From the NCBI RefSeq assembly GCF_000021545.1, contig NC_012438.1:124001-188000 (forward strand): DNA of 64,000 nucleotides, given 5' to 3'. The DNA comes from Sulfurihydrogenibium azorense Az-Fu1. Lineage in GTDB: Bacteria; Aquificota; Aquificia; Aquificales; Hydrogenothermaceae. The notes beneath the pieces were generated by a model. It made no database searches, was not told the DNA's origin, and worked only from the letters and a program-made list of their open reading frames with translations. The position numbers and the translations under genes are program-made. This document shows positions 7,867 through 16,064 of the stretch, one piece after another; position 1 is the stretch's first letter, and every line of letters begins with the position of its first letter.

Positions 7867-8340
7867 TTAGACTTTATCGTGGTGTTTAGCTTCTCTTAAT
7901 ATTTTAAAAAAATCTTTTAACAGTTTTTCTGCTCTCTCGTCTGGAATGTAAGAATACTCTACTTTAAAAGGTAGTTTTTTATCATCAAATACAGTGTAAT
8001 TACTTAAAACAGCTCCACCTTTTTCATCTTTTGCAAGAAATACAACCTTTTTAATACGAGCTTGCATAATCGCACCGGCACACATAAGACAAGGCTCTAA
8101 GGTCGTATATAAAACAGTATCATCTAATCTCCAGCTTTTAAGTTTTTTACAGGCTCTTTCTATTGCAACAATTTCAGCATGGTACAAAGCATTTTTTTTA
8201 GAGATTCTTAAGTTATAACCCTTGGATACAACCTTATCATCTTTTACTAAAACAGCTCCTACCGGAACTTCTCCCTTTTTTAGAGCTTTCTCAGCTTCTT
8301 TTATAGCTAACTCAATAAATTTTGTGTTAATTTCTTTCAT
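7867..8340 (-). CDS. tadA: tRNA-specific adenosine deaminase
   Basis: 157 residues from the ATG at 8340; an in-frame GTG at 8352 would add four residues and neither start has a clear ribosome site. Zinc and catalytic residues are visible as HAE at 54-56 and PCLMC at 83-87, with the VPVGAVLV segment upstream. TadA converts A34 to inosine in tRNA-Arg(ACG). Length and motifs fit TadA better than cytosine or guanine deaminases of the same fold. Its last 23 bases overlap the surviving 3' tail of the metallophosphoesterase pseudogene on the other strand. Confidence 0.9.
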   Translation of the reverse strand: MKEINTKFIELAIKEAEKALKKGEVPVGAVLVKDDKVVSKGYNLRISKKNALYHAEIVAIERACKKLKSWRLDDTVLYTTLEPCLMCAGAIMQARIKKVVFLAKDEKGGAVLSNYTVFDDKKLPFKVEYSYIPDERAEKLLKDFFKILREAKHHDKV

Positions 8341-8455
8341 GTTAAGTATCACTTAAATAATTTATGTTGATTTTCTACAATAGATCTTTTTTCCATAACA
8401 AACCTAAATTAAAAACTACCTTTAGAAGGGTTTCAGCTTCTGTAAAATTTAAATT

Positions 8456-9994
8456 TTAAAGCCTTTCATACTCAAAATAAACTATATTCCTCTTTTCTTT
8501 ACTAAACTCTATCCCTACTAAATAAATCTCTTTGCAGCTGCCTATATACTTTTCATAATACTTCTTCTCTTTTATCTGGTTTAAAGCCTTTCCTTCACTA
8601 TCTTTCTCTACTACCTTAAACTCTATGATGTAAGCTCTATCTTGATAAAATACTGTTAAATCTATCTTTCCTATGTTTGTTGTATCTTCTGCTTTTGTGT
8701 TTAACCCACTTCCGGTAAATAGTGCATATACCACAGATGCGTAAAATCCCTCATAGCTGTCTAAATCATTCTTCCTATACCAATCGTTTGGTATACTTGC
8801 AAAGAAGCTGTGTAGGGCTGTTTTTATCTTTTCTAAATCGTTCTCTTCTATAGCTTCTACTATACTGTTTTGAGCATCTTCCTTGTCTGATACTGATGGA
8901 AGTATATCTGATAGGAAAAAGTTGTTAAAACTTGATTTTACTTCAAAGTTTGGATAAGTGAGGATGTAGATAGTCCTTAATCCTAATTTTTTAGTTTCTC
9001 TTATGGTTAGATATCCTGTTTGAAAGAGTAAATTCTCAATCTTCAAAAAGTCTACATCAAGGTTGGCAAGTATCTCATCGTTTGCTTTTATTTCTTCAAG
9101 TTTTGGTAAAAATACTTTGTTATTTAAAATAAGCTTCATCAAAAATGTAGGAGTTCCAGTCTCAAACCAGTAAGGTCTAAATATTTTCTCACTTAAAAAC
9201 AATAAAACATCAAAAGGATTGTAAACCTTTTCACCAAGCCAATTATAGCCGTTATACCAGTATTTTAGTTCTTCTAAGTTTACTCCTTCTAATCTATCTT
9301 TAAACACTGTTTCAAGCTCTGATTGAGTATATCCGCATATAGTTGCAAAGGTGGGAGAAAGGGTAATATCTTGAAGCTGATTTAAACCGCTAAATATGGA
9401 TACTTTTGAAAATCGTGATACACCTGTTAAAAATACAAACTTTAAATACTGGTCAGAAGCTTTTAAAATACTGTAAAACTCTCTTAAAACTTCTCTTATT
9501 TCTAAAGCTTTTTCTATGTTTTCTATATTATCAAGTATCGGCTTATCGTACTCGTCTACAAGGACTACAACTTCTAAGTTGTATTTTTTATAAAGTTTTT
9601 TTATCAGTTCTTCAAATTTTAGATTTGGGTATGGCTTTTCTAAAGCTATGGAGTAATCTTCCCCTATATCCTGTAAAATACAGTCTAAAGACCCTTTAAA
9701 GTTTTCTACATTATCGTTAACTGTTTTACTTAAATCTAAATGAATTACAGGATATTTTTTCTCCCAGTTCCAGTTGTTCTCTAAATATGTCCCTTCAAAC
9801 AAATGTAAATTTCCCAAGAAAGCCTGTTTTAGTGTGTCAACAAATAGGGACTTTCCAAATCTTCTTGGTCTGCTTAGGAAGTAGTATTTACCGTTATCTA
9901 CAAGCTTTTTAACAAAAGGAGTTTTATCCACATAGTAGTAATTGTCTCTTCTTATAAATTCTAAAGTTGATATTCCTATTGGCAGCTTCTTCAT
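8456..9994 (-). CDS. AAA-type ATPase with C-terminal PD-(D/E)XK nuclease-like domain (AAA-ATPase_like/DUF1703 family)
   Basis: 512 residues. The N-terminus (LPIGISTLEFIRRDNYYYVDKT) and a Walker-A-like SRPRRFGKS at 41-49 mark the PF09820 family. VLVDEYDKP around 145-152 is its Walker B. The C-terminal part shows D445, E458 and K460 (GKID...IIEFK), the PD-(D/E)XK core. Members are numerous in some genomes, often multicopy, and their role is unknown; mobile or host-defence functions have been suggested. A GAGGAG site precedes the ATG. The gene stands alone between tadA and carA, with an unusual dyad over its likely -10 box. Confidence 0.85.
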   Translation of the reverse strand: MKKLPIGISTLEFIRRDNYYYVDKTPFVKKLVDNGKYYFLSRPRRFGKSLFVDTLKQAFLGNLHLFEGTYLENNWNWEKKYPVIHLDLSKTVNDNVENFKGSLDCILQDIGEDYSIALEKPYPNLKFEELIKKLYKKYNLEVVVLVDEYDKPILDNIENIEKALEIREVLREFYSILKASDQYLKFVFLTGVSRFSKVSIFSGLNQLQDITLSPTFATICGYTQSELETVFKDRLEGVNLEELKYWYNGYNWLGEKVYNPFDVLLFLSEKIFRPYWFETGTPTFLMKLILNNKVFLPKLEEIKANDEILANLDVDFLKIENLLFQTGYLTIRETKKLGLRTIYILTYPNFEVKSSFNNFFLSDILPSVSDKEDAQNSIVEAIEENDLEKIKTALHSFFASIPNDWYRKNDLDSYEGFYASVVYALFTGSGLNTKAEDTTNIGKIDLTVFYQDRAYIIEFKVVEKDSEGKALNQIKEKKYYEKYIGSCKEIYLVGIEFSKEKRNIVYFEYERL

Positions 9995-10009
9995 TTTTTT
10001 ACTCCTCTA

Positions 10010-10047
10010 AAGGGTTTTGGGAGTTATTATAACAGCTCCCAGCCCTT
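10010..10047. promoter_or_regulatory. Large dyad spanning the -10 box of the AAA/nuclease gene
   Basis: AAGGG (10010-10014) and GGGAG (10019-10023) face CTCCC (10036-10040) and CCCTT (10043-10047). The 12-base centre contains TATAAT on the minus strand (10031-10026). The arrangement could be an operator or a leader hairpin. A second weak stem, AGCCC (10041-10045) with GGGCT followed by a T-run near 10076, lies next to it. I see no gene in 9995-10191. Confidence 0.45.
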
Positions 10048-10191
10048 AAAGGTTTTTTAAGAGAATATGGGCTTTTTTAATTTCTCAGCCGGAGTATGTT
10101 AAGTATTATAATAATTTTTTAAAAAAGTTAAAGACACAGTAAACACCAAAATGGTAAAATATCTTATGATAATAACTTTCTGAGGTTTTTT

Positions 10192-11319
10192 ATGGAAAAG
10201 GTGATTCTTGCTTTAGAAGATGGTCATTTTTTCTATGGATGGTCATTTTCTTCTCCTGTTAAAGAGACTGGAGGAGAAGTAATATTTAACACATCTATAA
10301 CTGGCTACCAAGAAATCCTTACAGACCCTTCCTACAAAGGACAGATTGTCGTTATGACAGCTGCAGAGATAGGAAATTACGGTATAAATCCGGAAGATGA
10401 CCAATCTGACAGAGTTTGGGTAAACGGTTTTGTTGTTAAAGACGTTCCAAACTTATATTCAAACTACAGGGCAACCCAAAGTTTAAAAGAGTATTTAGAA
10501 AAAAATAATGTCCTAGGAATTTTTGGTGTTGATACGAGAGCAATTGTTAGAATTTTAAGAACAAAAGGTGTAATGAAAGGTTATATAGGAGTTGGAGATA
10601 TATCTCCTGCAGAAGCTGTAAGAAAGGCAAGGAGTATCCCTGATATATCAGAGCTAAACTTAGTTGCTGAAGTATCAAAGCCACAAATCTATAAGTGGAC
10701 TCAAAAGAGCTGGAAATGGCCAGATGGATACCAAGACCAGACAGAGTTTCATTACAAAGTTGCAGTTTTAGACTATGGAGTAAAGAGAGATATATTAAGA
10801 CTCCTTGCAGATAGAAACTTAGAGCTTGTATGTTTTCCATACAATGCATCAGCTGAAGAAGTCTTATCTATCAACCCTGATGGTATATTCTTATCTAACG
10901 GTCCCGGAGACCCAGCTGTTTTAACTTACCAGATACAACAGATAAAAAAGTTAATAGCATCTGAAAAACCTATATTTGGAATATGTCTTGGACATCAGCT
11001 TCTATCTTGGGCTTTTGGAAGTAGGACTTATAAGTTAGAGTTTGGGCATCATGGGGGAAATCATCCTGTAAAAAACCTAAAAACAGGAAGAGTAGAGATA
11101 ACAGCACAAAACCACAACTACGCAACAGATGAGTCTAAATTGCCAGCCGACGTAGAGATAACCCATATAAACCTAAACGATAGCACCGTTGAAGGAATGA
11201 GACATAAAAACTACCCTGTATTTTCAATACAACACCACCCAGAAGCTGCACCTGGTCCCCACGACTCATTTTACATATTTGATGAGTTTTACAACCTTAT
11301 AAAAGAGTGTAAAAAGTAA
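10192..11319 (+). CDS. carA: Carbamoyl-phosphate synthase small (glutaminase) subunit
   Basis: 375 residues. A CarA N-domain (residues 1 to about 150, including GEVIFNTSITGYQEILTDPS) is followed by a class I glutaminase. The nucleophile is Cys265 in GICLGHQ and the His349/Glu351 pair lies in QHHPEA. It supplies ammonia to CarB for arginine and pyrimidine synthesis; carB is not in the window. The likely promoter is an extended -10, TGG followed by TAAAAT at 10155-10160. Its TAA stop overlaps the start of the CDF transporter by one base. Confidence 0.95.
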   Translation: MEKVILALEDGHFFYGWSFSSPVKETGGEVIFNTSITGYQEILTDPSYKGQIVVMTAAEIGNYGINPEDDQSDRVWVNGFVVKDVPNLYSNYRATQSLKEYLEKNNVLGIFGVDTRAIVRILRTKGVMKGYIGVGDISPAEAVRKARSIPDISELNLVAEVSKPQIYKWTQKSWKWPDGYQDQTEFHYKVAVLDYGVKRDILRLLADRNLELVCFPYNASAEEVLSINPDGIFLSNGPGDPAVLTYQIQQIKKLIASEKPIFGICLGHQLLSWAFGSRTYKLEFGHHGGNHPVKNLKTGRVEITAQNHNYATDESKLPADVEITHINLNDSTVEGMRHKNYPVFSIQHHPEAAPGPHDSFYIFDEFYNLIKECKK

Positions 11320-12500
11320 TGAATCAAAAACTAAAAGAGAGATGGATACTTGGTTCTCTCTTACTTAACCTTTTTTTATCCGTTTTAAAGTTAGTCTTTG
11401 GACTTATCACAAACAGTTTAGGACTTATAGCAGAGGCTATTCACTCTTTCTCTGATTTAGTTGCATCTGTTATCTCATTTATCGGTGTAAAACTATCAGC
11501 AAAAAAGTCTGAAGACTTTCCTTACGGACTTTACAAAATAGAAAACATCGCAGCTTTAATAATATCGCTTTTCCTATTCCTTGCTGGGTATGAGATAATC
11601 AAAGAGGCCTTTTTCCATCACGAAGAAAGACAAGTCTCTAACCCCGAGTATGCCATAATCGTTATGGCTGTTGCCATGATTTTGACATTTTTTTACTCAA
11701 GATTTGAAAAACAAGCCGGAAAAAAGTTAAACTCACCTACCTTAATTGCAGATGCAGAACATATCTGGGCAGACTTTTTATCTTCTGTGATTGTTTTAAT
11801 TGGTTTAATTGGAGTTTACTTTGGGTACAACATAGATAAATACGCAGCTGCTGTAGTATCTTTATTTATATTCCACAGCGGTTTTGAGATTATGAAAGAC
11901 TCAATAAAAGTTCTATTAGACTTTACCCTTGAAAAAGAAGAGCTACAAAAAATAAAAAACATAGTTCTAAAGCACCCTGCAATAGTAGACATAAAAAGTA
12001 TAAAAGGAAGGTCGGCAGGAAGTTATAAATTTTTAGAAATAGAGCTTCTTATGCACAATCTCTCCCTTAGAGAGGCACACAGAATAGTAGACGAAATAGC
12101 CCAGCAGATAAAAGAAAAAATACCTAACATAGACTCTGTTATTATTCATTACGAGCCTGCAAGACAGGAAGGTTTAAGAGTTGCATTCTTAACAGACAAA
12201 GAAGGAAACATTAAAGATTTTGAAACAGCCACTTACATGACTGTTTTTGACATAACTAAAGACTTTGAAATAGTAAGAAATCCACCTATAAAACTTTCAG
12301 ATAATAAAAGCAAAATAATTGAAAACTCACGGGCAGACGTAATAGTATCTAAAAACCATCCCCTTGACTTTGGCATAAGGTTTTCACTTTCAAGGTCAAG
12401 TATAATGGTTTGGGAAACAGAGAAACAAAAAATTGAAGATGCATTGCAGGAAGTGATAAAATCTTGGAAAGAATTTATTAATAAAGAGGGAAAATCATGA
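11319..12500 (+). CDS. CDF-family divalent-cation efflux protein with C-terminal NifX-like domain
   Basis: 393 residues. Residues 1 to about 200 hold six membrane segments with the two CDF metal motifs HSFSD (His42, Asp46) and HIWAD (His148, Asp152), followed by the cytoplasmic CDF domain to about 280. Residues about 287-385 (starting RVAFLTDKEGNIKDF and including ADVIVSKNHPLDFGI) resemble the NifX/NifB FeMo-cofactor-binding fold (DiNase_FeMo-Co). It probably exports Zn, Fe, Co or similar ions; metal choice is unknown. It overlaps carA by 1 base and usp by 4 bases. Confidence 0.85.
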   Translation: MNQKLKERWILGSLLLNLFLSVLKLVFGLITNSLGLIAEAIHSFSDLVASVISFIGVKLSAKKSEDFPYGLYKIENIAALIISLFLFLAGYEIIKEAFFHHEERQVSNPEYAIIVMAVAMILTFFYSRFEKQAGKKLNSPTLIADAEHIWADFLSSVIVLIGLIGVYFGYNIDKYAAAVVSLFIFHSGFEIMKDSIKVLLDFTLEKEELQKIKNIVLKHPAIVDIKSIKGRSAGSYKFLEIELLMHNLSLREAHRIVDEIAQQIKEKIPNIDSVIIHYEPARQEGLRVAFLTDKEGNIKDFETATYMTVFDITKDFEIVRNPPIKLSDNKSKIIENSRADVIVSKNHPLDFGIRFSLSRSSIMVWETEKQKIEDALQEVIKSWKEFINKEGKS

Positions 12501-13345
12501 TAGGAAGAATTTTAGTAGGGTTAGATGGGTCTAAAAGTTCAAAAGTTGCAGGAGAATATGGAATATACTTATCAAAAAACTTAAAAAGACCTGTTGTAGG
12601 CGTTCACATTATAGACATAAGACTACTTGAAGGACCATTTTTAGCAGACATATCTGGAGGACTTGGATTTTCTACCTATGCTGACATTTTACCAAAAATA
12701 AAAGAAGTCTTAGAAGCAAAAGCAGAGGCTATACTTGATGAGTTCGCAGTAGAGTGTAGAGAGAAAGGTGGAGACTGTTCAATAGCTGAAGCTTACGGTA
12801 TAGTGGTAAACGAGCTTGTAAATATGGCAGACCCAGAAGACATTATAATAGTAGGTAAAAAAGGTCAGCACCAAGGTTTTATGCCTCTACTACTTGGCTC
12901 CACTGCAGAGGCAGTTGCAAGAAAGTCTAACTGTCCTGTTATGATTACAGCTGATAACTTTAAAGAGATTAAAAATATTTTATTTGCTTTTGACGGCAGA
13001 GAAAAGTCAGTCCATGGAGCTGCATATGTAAACTATCTATCAAAACATCTAAATGTTAACTCTGTAAAAGTTATCTCAGTATTTGAAGATAAAGTAAAAG
13101 ACTCTGAAAAGAAACAAGAGTTTGAAAGTAGGTTAAAAAATCTTTTAGAGGTGAACTTTGAGTTTGTAGATAAGTACGGAGAACCAGAAGAGATGATAGA
13201 AGAGTTTATAAATTCTAACAAAGATAGCTTAGACCTTGTTATTATGGGTGCGTACGGAGAAAGCCCCGTTAGAGAACTTATACTTGGAAGTACTACAAAC
13301 TACATAACATCAAAATCTCCTATCCCAGTTTTACTTGTTAAGTAG
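12497..13345 (+). CDS. Tandem-domain universal stress protein
   Basis: 282 residues with two UspA folds, about 1-150 and 153-282. Each ends in the nucleotide-binding pattern G-x2-G-x9-G-[ST]: VGKKGQ...LLLGST in the first half, MGAYGE...LILGST in the second. This suggests ATP binding in both. The start ATGA overlaps the transporter stop, so expression is coupled. Its exact role is unknown; pairing with a metal exporter suggests a stress link, which is inference. Confidence 0.9.
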   Translation: MIGRILVGLDGSKSSKVAGEYGIYLSKNLKRPVVGVHIIDIRLLEGPFLADISGGLGFSTYADILPKIKEVLEAKAEAILDEFAVECREKGGDCSIAEAYGIVVNELVNMADPEDIIIVGKKGQHQGFMPLLLGSTAEAVARKSNCPVMITADNFKEIKNILFAFDGREKSVHGAAYVNYLSKHLNVNSVKVISVFEDKVKDSEKKQEFESRLKNLLEVNFEFVDKYGEPEEMIEEFINSNKDSLDLVIMGAYGESPVRELILGSTTNYITSKSPIPVLLVK

Positions 13346-13353
13346 AGGTAAAG

Positions 13354-14226
13354 ATGGAAAGAGACTTTGGAGGATTTAAAGGTATTCTTATAATTGGTCT
13401 TGGACTGATAGGAGGGTCTTTAGCCCTTTCTTTAAAAAAAGAAGGATACAAAGGAAAAATATACGGATACGACCTTAATGAAAGTAGAATAAAGAAAGCG
13501 TTAGAGTTAAATGCAATTGATGAAGGTTTTAACAGATTAGAAAATGTACCTTGGAATGATATAGATTTAGTGATTCTATCTACACCTGTAAAAACCTTTG
13601 CAGACATAGCAAATAAAATAAAACCTTTCTTGAAAGATGATACAGTGGTAAGTGATGTTGGAAGTGTAAAAGGAGACCTTGTTGTAAAACTGTATGAAAT
13701 TTTAAAACCTCACGTTTTTGTAGGAGTCCATCCAATAGCTGGAACAGAGAAAGAGGGAATAGAAAACGCAGTAGCAGACCTATTTAAAAATGCAAGACTT
13801 ATACTAACACCTTTAGGAGAAGATAAAGAGAAAATAGAAAAAGTAGAAAAGTTATGGAAGGATATAGGTTCAAAAACAGAAGTTATGGACCCACACTTAC
13901 ACGACTTTGTATTTGCAAGTGTGTCTCACCTACCCCACGCTATAGCCTTTGCCCTTGTAGATAGTCTAATTACTCTATCAAAAGAGACAGGTATAGACCT
14001 TTTTAAATACCCAGGTGGAGGGTTTAAAGACTTTACAAGAATCGCTGCCAGTTCCCCAACTATCTGGAAAGATATATTCTTAGAAAACAAAGAAAATATC
14101 CTTCACACAATAGATGTATTCTTAAACTCCCTTGAAAAACTAAAAGATGCGATAAAAGAAGAGGACGAAAAAAAGATTTTAGAAATACTTTCAGAAAGCC
14201 GAGAAAAGAGACTATCATTAGGATAG
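13354..14226 (+). CDS. tyrA: Prephenate dehydrogenase
   Basis: 290 residues, the class without a fused mutase or ACT domain. The Rossmann motif is GLGLIGGS at 15-22. Later segments (VGSVKGD-like SDVGSVKGD, VHPIAGTEKEG, VSHLPHAIAFAL) are the conserved TyrA active-site blocks with catalytic His. It makes 4-hydroxyphenylpyruvate (or acts on arogenate) for tyrosine. It follows usp by 8 bases with GAGGT upstream. Confidence 0.93.
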   Translation: MERDFGGFKGILIIGLGLIGGSLALSLKKEGYKGKIYGYDLNESRIKKALELNAIDEGFNRLENVPWNDIDLVILSTPVKTFADIANKIKPFLKDDTVVSDVGSVKGDLVVKLYEILKPHVFVGVHPIAGTEKEGIENAVADLFKNARLILTPLGEDKEKIEKVEKLWKDIGSKTEVMDPHLHDFVFASVSHLPHAIAFALVDSLITLSKETGIDLFKYPGGGFKDFTRIAASSPTIWKDIFLENKENILHTIDVFLNSLEKLKDAIKEEDEKKILEILSESREKRLSLG

Positions 14227-14234
14227 CTGATTAT

Positions 14235-14262
14235 TTGAAAATTTTTTAAGTTAGGCTAAAAT
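14235..14262 (+). promoter_or_regulatory. Promoter of prfB
   Basis: TTGAAA at 14235-14240, 16-base spacer, TAAAAT at 14257-14262, in the only sizeable gap (71 bases) between tyrA and prfB. The prfB ATG follows 36 bases later with GGAG just upstream. Confidence 0.5.
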
Positions 14263-14297
14263 TTATTATTTATAAAAATAAATAAAACTGGAGAAAG

Positions 14298-15410
14298 ATG
14301 ATTTTAGAAGAGATAAAGACTAAACAAGAAGAAATTATAGAAAAATGGAACAATTTAAAAGACATTTTAAAACCTGAAAAACTTCAGGAAGAGATAAAAG
14401 TGTTAGACAGTCAAATGGCAGACCCTAATTTTTGGAACGACCCTAAAAAAGCCCAAGAGATATCATCAAAAAGAAACTACCTTGGAGAAAAGTTAGAAGA
14501 AATCTTAAAAATAGATAAAAAAGTTAAAGACCTTCAAGATTACATTCAACTTCTTGAGATGGAAAAAGATGAAAGTTTATACACTGAAGTTGAAAAAGAG
14601 ATAAATCATCTGGAAAAAGAGTTAGAAAGACTTGAGATAAGCAGTCTTTTATCAGACGAGATGGACTCTAAAAACGCAATACTCACCCTTCAAGCAGGCT
14701 CTGGAGGTGTAGAGGCTTGTGATTGGACTCAGATGCTTATGAGAATGTATCTAAGATGGGCAGAAGGTAAAGGTTTTCAAGTTGAGATAGTAGACTATCA
14801 ACCAGATGATGTAGCAGGCATTAAAAGTGCAACGATAATAATAAAAGGTCCGTTTGCTTACGGTTATTTAAAAGGTGAGCAAGGAGTCCACAGGTTAGTT
14901 AGGATATCTCCTTTTGACGCAAATAAAAGAAGACATACTTCATTTGCAGCTGTATCAGTAATTCCAGAAATAGACGAAGAAATTAAAGTAGAGATAAATG
15001 AAGAAGACCTTAGAATAGACACATTTAGAGCTAGTGGAGCTGGAGGACAGCACGTAAACAAAACAGATTCAGCTGTAAGGATAACCCATATACCAACAGG
15101 TATAGTAGTAGCGTGTCAAAGTGAAAGGTCTCAACTCCAAAATAAACTAAAAGCTTTAAATATGCTAAAAGCAAAGCTTTATCAACTTGAGCTACAAAAA
15201 CAGAAAGAAAAACAGAAAGAGTTAGAAGGCGAGAAAAAAGACATCACTTGGGGTAACCAAATAAGGTCTTACGTATTCCAGCCTTATCAGATGGTAAAAG
15301 ACCTTAGAACAGGATACGAAGTAGGAAATGTAGAAGCTGTTATGGATGGTGATATAGACGGATTTATAGAAAGCTACCTTAAATGGAAGGCAAAAGAAAA
15401 AAATGATTAA
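14298..15410 (+). CDS. prfB: Peptide chain release factor 2
   Basis: 370 residues. The UGA-specific SPF tripeptide is at 204-206 and the peptidyl-hydrolysis GGQ motif at 249-251, followed by [10 protein letters not shown]. The gene reads straight through near codon 25 with no internal UGA, so the programmed +1 frameshift used by many bacteria to autoregulate RF2 is absent. The N-terminal domain is helical and charged. Its last 8 bases overlap queC. Confidence 0.95.
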   Translation: MILEEIKTKQEEIIEKWNNLKDILKPEKLQEEIKVLDSQMADPNFWNDPKKAQEISSKRNYLGEKLEEILKIDKKVKDLQDYIQLLEMEKDESLYTEVEKEINHLEKELERLEISSLLSDEMDSKNAILTLQAGSGGVEACDWTQMLMRMYLRWAEGKGFQVEIVDYQPDDVAGIKSATIIIKGPFAYGYLKGEQGVHRLVRISPFDANKRRHTSFAAVSVIPEIDEEIKVEINEEDLRIDTFRASGAGGQHVNKTDSAVRITHIPTGIVVACQSERSQLQNKLKALNMLKAKLYQLELQKQKEKQKELEGEKKDITWGNQIRSYVFQPYQMVKDLRTGYEVGNVEAVMDGDIDGFIESYLKWKAKEKND

Positions 15411-16062
15411 GGAAAAAAATATAATAGTTTTACTGTCAGGTGGTATGGATAGTGCCACTTTACTTTGGCTTGCAAAACAAAACTTTGAAGAAGTTTACGC
15501 AATCTCTTTTATATACGGACAAAAACACAGTATAGAGATAGAGTACGCAAAAGAACTTGCCAAAATAGCTGACGTAAAACAGCATTTTATAGTTGAACTG
15601 CCCCATTTAAAACAACTTGGCAAAAGTGCACTTACAGACCCAAGTTTAGAAGTTCCTTCACAGGATTACACAGACCAACCACCAATTACAACAGTACCGA
15701 TGAGAAATCTAACGTTTCTATCCATCGCAGCTGCCTTCGCAGACGTTTACGAGATAGAAAACATAGGAATAGGAATACACTCTTTAGACTCTCCCTATCC
15801 AGACTGTAGAGCAGAGTTTGCTTCCGCAGCTGAGGCAGCTATAAACGCAAGCTCTGTAATGGTTGCAAACAAAAAAAACAGAATTAAAATATACACCCCG
15901 TTTTTAGGAATGAGTAAGGTAGATATAGCAAAGTTAGGATACAAGTTAGGAGTTCCTTTTGAAAAAACTTACTCCTGCTACAAAGGAACAAACCCACCTT
16001 GTGGAGAGTGTGCAACCTGTAGACAGAGAGAAGAAGCTCTAAAATCTATAAAAGAGGATTAA
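15403..16062 (+). CDS. queC: 7-cyano-7-deazaguanine synthase
   Basis: 219 residues. The ATP-pyrophosphatase loop SGGMDS is at 12-17. Four zinc-binding cysteines lie near the end (192, 200, 203, 206 in [15 protein letters not shown]). QueC turns carboxy-deazaguanine into preQ0 for queuosine. The product of QueE (42.3 kb in this window) is its substrate, and QueA (63.8 kb) acts later. Its start overlaps prfB by 8 bases. Confidence 0.95.
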   Translation: MIKEKNIIVLLSGGMDSATLLWLAKQNFEEVYAISFIYGQKHSIEIEYAKELAKIADVKQHFIVELPHLKQLGKSALTDPSLEVPSQDYTDQPPITTVPMRNLTFLSIAAAFADVYEIENIGIGIHSLDSPYPDCRAEFASAAEAAINASSVMVANKKNRIKIYTPFLGMSKVDIAKLGYKLGVPFEKTYSCYKGTNPPCGECATCRQREEALKSIKED

Positions 16063-16064
16063 GA

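Larger units (their letters stand above)
5837..7889 (+). pseudogene. Metallophosphoesterase gene, broken by internal deletion and an IS element
   Basis: The N-terminal 124 codons are intact: DLH at residues 8-10, GDIVGYG at 35-41 with Asp36, GNHD at 61-64, and THDEP near 114. These are the first metal ligands of a YfcE-like calcineurin phosphoesterase. The GHTH half of the site is missing. At about 6205 the coding sense shifts frame and resumes as YDIEKAAKDITKI, a motif that belongs near the C-terminus of this family, so roughly 80-90 codons were lost. A tnpB element then interrupts the gene. The last codons (LNANLPQLFALRLYRGV) resume at about 7836 and stop at 7887-7889, overlapping the tadA end. 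Confidence 0.8.

Noticed and set aside
9406-9699. 97-residue + strand open frame
   Set aside because: Opposite the AAA/nuclease gene, Leu-rich low-complexity translation.
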